Assembly: GCF_009796745.1 (NCBI RefSeq)
Contig: NZ_CP047024.1
Location: 1,798,001 to 1,862,000 of the forward strand
Length of the DNA stretch: 64,000 nt
Source: Paraglaciecola sp. L1A13
GTDB taxonomy: Bacteria; Pseudomonadota; Gammaproteobacteria; Enterobacterales; Alteromonadaceae
Reading direction: 5' to 3'
In this document: in pieces, positions 57,795-64,000 of the stretch
Numbering within the stretch: position 1 is the stretch's first letter
How the letters are laid out: every line of letters begins with the position of its first letter
Notes under the pieces: model-generated
Databases searched by the model: none
Told to the model about the DNA's origin: nothing
What the model saw: the letters and a program-made list of their open reading frames with translations, nothing else
Program-made: the position numbers and the translations under genes

Positions 57795-59519
57795 TTAGCG
57801 TAGCCAGTTCGTTTTGCTTAGCTCGATAATTTCATTACCTTTACCATTTATTAGTGCTTTCATCATGTAAACGCTAAAACCTTTAGCTTGTTCAAGCTTT
57901 ATTTCCGGTGGCATCACAAGCTCTTGTTTTGCTGTGTCCACTTCAAGGACGACCGGCCCTGAATGCGTCATCATTTCGGTTATGGCGGCAGGTAATTTTT
58001 CTGGGTCGTCCACATGGATCCCTTTCAGACCACAGGCCTGAGCGATTTTGGCAAAGCTTGGATTGTCTAAGTCAGTATCGCTTGATAAGAAGCCAGCGGC
58101 TTTCATTTCCATGGCAACAAAGCTAAGAGAGCGGTTGTTAAATACAACGATTTTAATCGGCAAGTTAAGTTGCTTTAATGAGAGTAGATCTCCCATCAAC
58201 ATCGAGAATCCGCCATCACCACACATGGCAATCACCTGACGACTGCGGTCGATAGACTGCGCACCCATAGCTTGTGACAGTGCATTCGCCATTGAGCCGT
58301 GGTTAAAAGATCCAATTAAACGGCGTCGACCATTCATTGTTAAATAGCGGGCAGCCCAAACTGTTGGTGTGCCAACATCGCAGGTAAAGATGGTATTTTC
58401 CGCGGACTGTTCATCGATTAGACGTGTTAGGTACTGCGGGTGAATCAACTTTTGCGACGTTTTACCCGTTGCCAGTAGATCTAACTCTTTTCGGGAGCGC
58501 TGATAATTTTTCACACACTGGTTTAAATGCGCGCTAGAGCGCTCACCTGTAATCTGCTCGAGTAGTGTGGTCACGGTACTTTTAGTATCGCCCAATACAC
58601 CACAATCAATCTGCACATGTCGTCCGAGCGATGCTGGTTGATTATCAATTTGCAAGATGATGCTATTTTCTGGATAAAAGGCTCGGTAGGGGAAACTGGT
58701 GCCTATCATCAGTAAGGTATCTGCTTGTTGCATAGCATGGTAGCCAGAGGAAAAGCCGATAAATCCCGTCATTCCTACATCGTAAGGGTTGTCGTATTCC
58801 AGAAACTCTTTACCGCGCATCGCGTGCACAATGGGAGCCTGAAGCTTAGCCGCTAAAGCAATAATTTCATCGTGGGCATCTTTACAACCAGCACCACACA
58901 GTAAGGTTACTTTTCGACTGTTGTTTAAATGAGTTGCCATGGCTTCGATATCAGCTAAAGCAGGGTTATACGTTGCGGGTTTTGGGACATTCCATTTTTG
59001 TTTAGTCGTTTCAGGCATCGCCTTCAGTGCGATATCACCCGGAAGCACTAACACACTCACATCATTGTGCAATATGGCTTGGCGCATTGCAGTTTCGAGC
59101 AGGTATGGCATTTGTTCAGGACTAGACACTAATTCACAAAAAACACTGCATTCTTTGAATAATTCTTGTGGATGCGTTTCTTGAAAATAATTGCTACCAA
59201 TTTCAGATGATGGAATATGAGCTGCAATCGCCAATACGGGCACTTTATTGCGATGGCAATCGAACAGGCCGTTAATTAAATGAAGATTGCCCGGACCACA
59301 AGAACCTGCACAGACGGCGAGTTCTCCTGAGATATGTGCTTCTGCCCCAGCAGCGAAAGCTGCGGACTCTTCGTGGCGTGTTCCTAACCATTCTATTGTT
59401 CCCATTTTCCGCAGACTATCACTGATCCCATTAAGTGAATCGCCAGTGACCCCCCAAATACGTTTTACGCCGGCTTGCTCAAGGGTTTGAGTGATAAAAC
59501 TTGCGATACTTTGACTCAT
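57795..59519 (-). CDS. poxB: Pyruvate dehydrogenase (quinone) / thiamine-diphosphate oxidase
   Basis: A 574-residue ThDP/FAD enzyme that converts pyruvate to acetate and CO2 and passes electrons to ubiquinone at the membrane. The N-terminal ThDP domain has [13 protein letters not shown] and the catalytic glutamate in [16 protein letters not shown]. The middle FAD domain follows (about 190-330). The C-terminal ThDP-binding motif runs from [15 protein letters not shown] to FNNRSL (about 437-463). Length and order match PoxB. It stands alone between the IS element and a LysR gene. Its expression in E. coli is stationary-phase dependent; nothing here shows the control. Confidence 0.92.
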   Translation of the reverse strand: MSQSIASFITQTLEQAGVKRIWGVTGDSLNGISDSLRKMGTIEWLGTRHEESAAFAAGAEAHISGELAVCAGSCGPGNLHLINGLFDCHRNKVPVLAIAAHIPSSEIGSNYFQETHPQELFKECSVFCELVSSPEQMPYLLETAMRQAILHNDVSVLVLPGDIALKAMPETTKQKWNVPKPATYNPALADIEAMATHLNNSRKVTLLCGAGCKDAHDEIIALAAKLQAPIVHAMRGKEFLEYDNPYDVGMTGFIGFSSGYHAMQQADTLLMIGTSFPYRAFYPENSIILQIDNQPASLGRHVQIDCGVLGDTKSTVTTLLEQITGERSSAHLNQCVKNYQRSRKELDLLATGKTSQKLIHPQYLTRLIDEQSAENTIFTCDVGTPTVWAARYLTMNGRRRLIGSFNHGSMANALSQAMGAQSIDRSRQVIAMCGDGGFSMLMGDLLSLKQLNLPIKIVVFNNRSLSFVAMEMKAAGFLSSDTDLDNPSFAKIAQACGLKGIHVDDPEKLPAAITEMMTHSGPVVLEVDTAKQELVMPPEIKLEQAKGFSVYMMKALINGKGNEIIELSKTNWLR

Positions 59520-60082
59520 AAAAAGACGCTCCTAATGATTGAAAGTTGATCGAAAATGCGCGGTGAAAATTTTTAACAAGTGAACATTAAAAATTAAGGT
59601 TCAATGATCATGCTCTTGAAGGTGTTATTTACAATGCTAGTCGCCGCTATTTTTTGTAAAGAAATATACGATTGTAACAATGCTTATCGTGTCATCTGAG
59701 ATAAGGGCCAACATCAACAAGGCTAAGTTCATGAGTTTTCTTAGCGTATAGGTTTAATTGTCGCTAGCGGCCGGTGATTAGCTGGTTGTATTAAGTAAAA
59801 AACGAATCCTAATACACAACATGTGCTGCGCTGAGTCATAAACGGTTAGTGCGAACAGCGTTGCATAAATGGGATAAGATCAAGATGAACACGCTTACAC
59901 GTGGCGTCGTTCATCGGGCAGAGTATTAAACCGTTCAACGAATAGGTCTTTACGATTATGAGTGAACAGGTGCTTTTCACGAGTAGGTCTTGGGTGAGTA
60001 CAATTATTTTGGGCGTGCGAAAAAGAAGATTTTAACCTGCTCAACGCCGCGCGATTAAGGGGCCATGATGTTATCAAGTGTC
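59520..60082. other. Intergenic region, no supported gene
   Basis: About 560 bp between poxB and the heptamer array. The short open frame at 59895-60077 has no family features and no ribosome-binding site, and is not accepted as a gene. Confidence 0.5.
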
Positions 60083-60124
60083 TAATACCTAATACCTAAT
60101 ACCTAATACCTAATACCTAATACC
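60083..60124 (+). repeat. Tandem heptamer array (TAATACC)x6
   Basis: Six perfect 7-bp units, 13 bp beyond the stop of the LysR gene at 60138. It is a slippage-prone microsatellite and does not overlap a coding region. Confidence 0.95.
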
Positions 60125-60137
60125 TAGCGTTTACTGC

Positions 60138-61031
60138 CTAGTGCTGTGAATTATTTTTTGATTGTAAAACGGCTTTAATTTGCTTGCTGACATAGTGTAG
60201 GCGCTGGCTTTGCGTGACCTGCGCGTGACGACAAAGATATAAAGTTTCATTGACCGGATGTGCTAAGGGGTGAATGCGAATACGGGTTTGGTCGTGAAAT
60301 GCCTTGGCTCCATGCAGAGGCAAAACAGTGAAGCCAAAACCGCGACTGACCGGCTCTAATATCAGGCTTATTTGATTGGAAAAACCTTTCTCTTGAAACT
60401 GAGTAGGGTGTTCGAATTGAGTGAAGTTTTTGCTCAAAAGCGCTTGGCAATGATGGTGCCCGTCTGGATGAGAAATAAAGCCCAATTGCTGCAAAACTTG
60501 CCAGTTAATATCTTGGGTGCGATTGTTTGTTACCAATACAAGCGACTCCTGGGCGATGGCATCAGTGAGTACCTCAGCAGTCGAACTGGGCTGGGTCATT
60601 ATGCCTACATCAACTTGTCTTTGACTGACATCTCGTTCGATACTCTTGTTCGGCGCGAATGAGTGAAACACACTCAGCTTTGGATGTTGTTGTTGTAAGC
60701 CGAGTAAAAATGGATATAACGCTAGACCTACGCTACCCGGCGTGGCTATGCGTACTTGCCCACTAAATGGATCATCCTGCTTAATATTTTGCTCAAGTAA
60801 TTCAGTCGCTTGTAATAACTTTCGACCATCGCGATGAAGTTGCATACCTGCGTCGGTCAAGGTGAAAGACTTACCATCACGAATGAGTAAGGGAGTGGCC
60901 AGTTGCTGTTCTAATTTTTTGATTTGCTGGCTAACGCCAGATTGGGTCATAAACAGAGCGTGGGCCGTTTGGGTAAAGTGACCCAAGTCCGCTAAGGTGC
61001 AAAATGTTTTTAACCAGATGGGATTTATCAT
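60138..61031 (-). CDS. LysR-family transcriptional regulator
   Basis: A 297-residue regulator. The helix-turn-helix (about 1-60) reads WLKTFCTLADLGHFTQTAHALFMTQSGVSQQIKKLEQQL, and the LysR substrate domain covers about 90-290. It is divergent from the VOC-fold gene with 156 bp between the start codons, so that gene is its likely target. A palindrome CTTTAT-C-ATAAAG lies in the gap. A decayed paralogue fragment lies at 55883-56172, and a heptamer array follows its stop. Confidence 0.93.
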   Translation of the reverse strand: MINPIWLKTFCTLADLGHFTQTAHALFMTQSGVSQQIKKLEQQLATPLLIRDGKSFTLTDAGMQLHRDGRKLLQATELLEQNIKQDDPFSGQVRIATPGSVGLALYPFLLGLQQQHPKLSVFHSFAPNKSIERDVSQRQVDVGIMTQPSSTAEVLTDAIAQESLVLVTNNRTQDINWQVLQQLGFISHPDGHHHCQALLSKNFTQFEHPTQFQEKGFSNQISLILEPVSRGFGFTVLPLHGAKAFHDQTRIRIHPLAHPVNETLYLCRHAQVTQSQRLHYVSKQIKAVLQSKNNSQH

Positions 61032-61074
61032 AACGAAACGTACTTATATTCATTTTAAATCATAATTTTTCATA

Positions 61075-61087
61075 CTTTATCATAAAG
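61075..61087. promoter_or_regulatory. Palindrome in LysR / VOC divergent region
   Basis: CTTTAT-C-ATAAAG lies 44 bp upstream of the LysR start, in an AT-rich stretch that likely holds the overlapping promoters. Candidate operator or promoter element only. Confidence 0.4.
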
Positions 61088-61187
61088 GATACAGTAGCGT
61101 CACTTGATGGATAAGCCATCAATCAGCTAGGGGATGCTTTATCCCATTGATAGTGCGCCATTAGACCCATTATTCAGGAGAGACATT

Positions 61188-61688
61188 ATGACGAATCCTT
61201 ATCCACGTACGTTTTCTCATATCGGAATTTCTGTTCCCGATGTTGAAAAAGCCGTTGAGTTTTACACTAAAGTCCTTGGCTGGTATTTGATTATGCAGCC
61301 AACAGAGATCGTTGAAGACGATAGCCCAATCGGTGAAATGTGTACCGACGTTTTTGGCGCAAACTGGAAGAAGTTCAAAATTGCTCATATGTCTACAGGT
61401 GATAGGGTGGGGGTTGAAGTATTTGAGTTTGCAAACCAGAAAGACCCAGAGGATAACTTTGAGTACTGGAAAACCGGTGTCTTCCATTTCTGTGTACAGG
61501 ATCCCAATCTTGAAGAACTCGCAGACGCTATTGTTGCCGCCGGGGGTAAAAAACGTATGGCAGAACCTCGCTATTACTATCCAGGTGAAAAACCATACCG
61601 CATGATTTATATGGAAGACCCGTTTGGTAATATTTTAGAAATATACAGCCACAGCTATGAGTTGACGTACGCCGCTGGAGCCTACTAA
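61188..61688 (+). CDS. VOC-fold (glyoxalase/dioxygenase-like) protein
   Basis: A 166-residue protein of the vicinal-oxygen-chelate superfamily (glyoxalase I, extradiol dioxygenases, bleomycin-resistance proteins). The start is ATG 61188, preceded by AGGAGAG and giving MTNPYPRTFSHIGISVPDVEKAVEFYTKVLGW. The upstream in-frame ATG at 61134 is less likely. The two beta-alpha-beta-beta-beta halves are visible, with metal ligands probable at HIGIS (His), FHFCV (His) and FGNILEIYS (Glu). The reaction is unknown. It is divergent from a LysR gene. Confidence 0.88.
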   Translation: MTNPYPRTFSHIGISVPDVEKAVEFYTKVLGWYLIMQPTEIVEDDSPIGEMCTDVFGANWKKFKIAHMSTGDRVGVEVFEFANQKDPEDNFEYWKTGVFHFCVQDPNLEELADAIVAAGGKKRMAEPRYYYPGEKPYRMIYMEDPFGNILEIYSHSYELTYAAGAY

Positions 61689-61752
61689 TACTCTTCAACA
61701 ATAAGCCTAGGCATAGCGTTGATTCAACCCGTTTGGTCGTTAACAGGCGGGT

Positions 61753-62637
61753 TTACTCTTGCCAGTGAGCAAATTTTTTCAGTAAAAAATTAATCGCTAG
61801 GCGAGCCTTGGCTGGCAGAAAATTGCGATTAGCATAAACAATCCATGTGGCAATATCCCGATTCCAGAACGGTTCAAGAATGGGTACTAAGTTGCCATTT
61901 TTTAGCGCATCGCCATAGCTTGAGCGGGGCATATAGGCAATGCCTAGACCGCGTTCACAGGCTGATACCACACTGCGGCCACTGTTTGAACGCCATCTAG
62001 CATCCAGCTTTACCTCAAGTTGTTTTTCTTGGTGAGTAAAAAACCAGGTACTGTTGTTCGTCATTAGGCAGTGATGCTTAGGAAGTTCATCAGGGTGAAC
62101 AGGAGTACCCTGTTTGTTGAGATAGGCTTGACTGGCAGCGGCAACCAAGGAGCGGTTGGTTAACTTTCGGGCAATCAAGTTTGAGTCTTTCATCGGCCCA
62201 TATCGAATAGAAAAATCAAAGGCATCGTCGATGAAGTTGACCATTTGCGAATTGAAGTCCATTTCTATGGCTAGTTTGGGATGCAATTGAGCAAACTCCA
62301 TTAGTAATGGGGCAATATGTTGCTCGGCAAATTCCCCCGCGGCTGAAACTTTTAAGGTGCCACTTAATTCTACCTGCTTATCGAATACGGTTTCATTGGC
62401 TTCTTGTAAGCCGTTCACTAACTCTTGGCAACGGCTGAAATAAGCTTGTCCCGCATCGGTTAAGCGCACTGTTCGTGTGCTACGGGCCAGCAGTGATACC
62501 CCAAGTTCTTTTTCCAAGGCAGCTACCTTTCGGCTAATGTGTGACACATTGACGTTTAGTTTACGTGCGGCGGCAGAAAATCCCTGTGTTTCAGCTACTG
62601 CCACAAACTCGATGATCCCATTGAAGCTAATACTCAT
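61753..62637 (-). CDS. LysR-family transcriptional regulator
   Basis: A 294-residue regulator of the common CrgA/DsdC-like type. The helix-turn-helix is MSISFNGIIEFVAVAETQGFSAAARKLNVNVSHISRKVAALEKELGV (about 1-47), and the substrate domain covers about 88-290. It is divergent from the DJ-1/PfpI gene, with a perfect palindrome between them, and is the likely regulator of that gene. Confidence 0.94.
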   Translation of the reverse strand: MSISFNGIIEFVAVAETQGFSAAARKLNVNVSHISRKVAALEKELGVSLLARSTRTVRLTDAGQAYFSRCQELVNGLQEANETVFDKQVELSGTLKVSAAGEFAEQHIAPLLMEFAQLHPKLAIEMDFNSQMVNFIDDAFDFSIRYGPMKDSNLIARKLTNRSLVAAASQAYLNKQGTPVHPDELPKHHCLMTNNSTWFFTHQEKQLEVKLDARWRSNSGRSVVSACERGLGIAYMPRSSYGDALKNGNLVPILEPFWNRDIATWIVYANRNFLPAKARLAINFLLKKFAHWQE

Positions 62638-62671
62638 ATAACCGCTATTGATTATTGTAATGCGAGAAGAC

Positions 62672-62695
62672 GATTATTGCATATTTGCAATAATC
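62672..62695. promoter_or_regulatory. Operator-like palindrome, LysR / DJ-1 region
   Basis: Perfect 10-bp arms GATTATTGCA and TGCAATAATC with a 4-bp spacer, plus an extra half-site GATTATTG at 62650-62657. The T-N11-A pattern inside it and the position between a LysR gene and its divergent neighbour make it a good LysR-binding candidate. Confidence 0.72.
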
Positions 62696-62788
62696 ATTTG
62701 CTATTTATCGGGATTATCAAACATCCACCAAGGCGGTAGACTCTCTTCATCGTAAAGAGACCACTCAATTCAACACTAGGAGATACAA

Positions 62789-63463
62789 ATGAAAAATGTA
62801 CTTATTATTTTGACTAACCATGGCACGCTAGGAACAACTGACGAAGCTAACGGAACCTTCTCTCCTGAATTGACCCATGCATTACATGCATTTTTGGCAG
62901 CAGGTTATCGCTACGACTTGGTTTCTATCAAGGGCGGAAATGCACCGGTCTATGGTGTTGAAATGGACGACGACCAGATAAACAGCGATGTGTTCAAAGC
63001 TGAAGATCTGGCTACCAAATTAGCCAATACCAAAAAAGCCAGTGATGTGAACACAGATGATTATGATGCGGTATTTTATCCAGGCGGTTTCGGTTTATTA
63101 TCTGATCTGGCCGAAGACGAAAATGTTGCGAAGCTAACGGCCACCTTGTTTGAGAATGGCGCAGTTGTGGGTGCGGTATGTCACGGCCCAGCAGGTTTAT
63201 TACCGATTAAATTGTCTAATGGCAAATACCTAATTGAAGACATTATGGTGACCGGTTTCACTCGTGAAGAAGAAGTGGAATATGACACCATCAACAAAAT
63301 CCCTTTCTTGTTAGAAGAAGCGCTGACGCGAAGAGCTGGCCAATACTCTAAAATCGCCCCTTGGGGAGAATATGTGGTTAAACAGGACCGCGTGATCACC
63401 GGCCAAAACCCTGCTTCAGCTGGCGCAGTTGGTCAAGCAATGGTTGAGCGTTTAGCCCAGTAA
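62789..63463 (+). CDS. DJ-1/PfpI-family class-I glutamine-amidotransferase-like protein
   Basis: A 224-residue protein of the DJ-1/PfpI superfamily, close to the Hsp31/YajL-like glyoxalase and chaperone group. The nucleophile elbow GAVCHGPAGLLP (about 128-139) has the conserved Cys131-His132, and the FYPGGFGLLSDL loop (about 96-107) is typical. The start MKNVLIILTNHGTLG has a GGAG Shine-Dalgarno. Possible roles are methylglyoxal detoxification or stress protection; both are inferred from the family. It is divergent from a LysR gene. Confidence 0.92.
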   Translation: MKNVLIILTNHGTLGTTDEANGTFSPELTHALHAFLAAGYRYDLVSIKGGNAPVYGVEMDDDQINSDVFKAEDLATKLANTKKASDVNTDDYDAVFYPGGFGLLSDLAEDENVAKLTATLFENGAVVGAVCHGPAGLLPIKLSNGKYLIEDIMVTGFTREEEVEYDTINKIPFLLEEALTRRAGQYSKIAPWGEYVVKQDRVITGQNPASAGAVGQAMVERLAQ

Positions 63464-63541
63464 ATTGACGCCAGCGGTAGACTGCGAATGCATCAACACT
63501 GACGAATTTGTTAATTTGGATCAGCATCTTTACTTGAAAAT

Positions 63542-63570
63542 AAGAACCCGCTTTATAAGCGGGTTCTTTT
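63542..63570 (+). terminator. Intrinsic terminator after the DJ-1/PfpI gene
   Basis: Arms AAGAACCCGC and GCGGGTTCTT with a 7-nt loop and short T runs. It lies between convergent genes and may serve both. Confidence 0.82.
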
Positions 63571-63599
63571 GTTTCATGCAAGGTTGCTACCGGCAGAGC

Positions 63600-64000
63600 T
63601 TACTTTTGATCAATGTAATACTTTTCGTAGAAGGTATACACCCATTCAGGTTTATAAATAACCATTAGGGTCATGGTCATGCCATTGAGCATACCCTCTG
63701 GGAATAAGAGCAACCAAATTAGTACTAAATAATTGTCTTCAATGGTCAGCCAGTCGTATTGGCCGTCTAAATAAAAATACCCTCCGAGCAAATACATTTT
63801 CACAGCCATCATTAATGCACCGGGTAAAAAGGCACAAACGAAGATGTAGACAAACACATGACGAGATAATTTATGGAAGGCAAAACTATATATCAAATAG
63901 CTTAAGCCCAGCGGTGCTAACACGCCTAATAATCCGTTTACGCCTAGCATACGCCAGCTTTCTTCGCCTACCAGCGTAACTCCTACGAGCGCTAAGCAGG
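63600..64000 (-). CDS. CbiM-like energy-coupling-factor membrane protein (partial, 5' end outside window)
   Basis: Only the C-terminal 133 residues are present. The frame is open to the window edge: translation continues upstream of 63950 as CLALVGVTLVGEESWRMLGVNGLLGV. The hydrophobic sequence and segments GVNGLLGVLAPLGLSYL and LLFPEGMLNGMTMTLMVIYKPEWV resemble the CbiM/energy-coupling-factor permease family, which carries cobalt, nickel or similar substrates. It ends with a short charged tail (FYEKYYIDQK). Family call moderate because the N-terminus is unseen. Confidence 0.7.
   Translation of the reverse strand, partial: CLALVGVTLVGEESWRMLGVNGLLGVLAPLGLSYLIYSFAFHKLSRHVFVYIFVCAFLPGALMMAVKMYLLGGYFYLDGQYDWLTIEDNYLVLIWLLLFPEGMLNGMTMTLMVIYKPEWVYTFYEKYYIDQK

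Noticed and set aside
59895..60077. 60-codon minus-strand frame after poxB
   Set aside because: No start signal or recognisable features; upstream of only a heptamer array.
60083..60124. Heptamer array as a possible CRISPR
   Set aside because: Units are 7 bp and directly adjacent with no spacers, so it is a microsatellite.

Overview
The window comes from a marine gammaproteobacterium of the Alteromonadales, most likely Paraglaciecola, Glaciecola or a close relative. This is an inference from protein style and gene content: two large TonB-dependent receptors, a GH10 xylanase, a CsiV-Mfd-PilZ-LolC neighbourhood, a secreted M14 peptidase and many signalling proteins. No rRNA, tRNA or CRISPR array was seen.

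Layout. 0-4.3 kb: nadK, nagZ, an SLC13/DASS transporter and a secreted DUF1805 protein. 4.3-11.3 kb: a LysR regulator divergent from a run of exported proteins, namely a Tat-dependent flavin amine/amino-acid oxidase, a dihaem cytochrome c, a RidA protein with a signal peptide and a TonB-dependent receptor. I read this as a periplasmic amine-oxidising pathway; it is the most interesting block. 11.3-19.1 kb: csiV, mfd and a PilZ-like gene on the minus strand, then a lolC-type permease with no lolD or lolE beside it, and a purine-type phosphoribosyltransferase. 19.2-24.3 kb: small accessory genes (YHS, YjbR, CsbD, DUF1328), a YHYH lipoprotein and two gene remnants (2OG-Fe(II) oxygenase, MocR regulator). 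24.4-33.4 kb: M14 peptidase, the glutathione-dependent formaldehyde pair frmA-fghA, a putative lipoprotein, a lactonase-like amidohydrolase with an SDR dehydrogenase, and rimO-DUF2721.

33.5-38.2 kb: a broken PEP-CTERM surface protein, then a PepSY membrane protein and a TonB siderophore receptor behind a strong Fur-box candidate. 38.8-51 kb: signalling genes (GGDEF-EAL; a histidine kinase with three FixL-like PAS domains plus its response regulator; a GAF-PAS hybrid kinase), a secreted CehA-like PHP hydrolase and an oleate hydratase. 51-56 kb: two oxidoreductases, a small membrane protein and a secreted GH10 xylanase. 56-57.7 kb: an intact IS1111-type IS110 element beside a decayed LysR fragment, which is homologous to the intact LysR gene at 60.1-61.0 kb. 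57.8-64 kb: poxB, that LysR gene divergent from a VOC-fold protein, a second LysR gene divergent from a DJ-1/PfpI protein with a clear operator-like palindrome, and the C-terminal end of a CbiM-like membrane protein that runs off the window.

Broken genes, short tandem heptamers and the IS element cluster at 21-24, 33-35, 46 and 55-60 kb, which mark the recently rearranged parts. The rest looks like stable chromosome.
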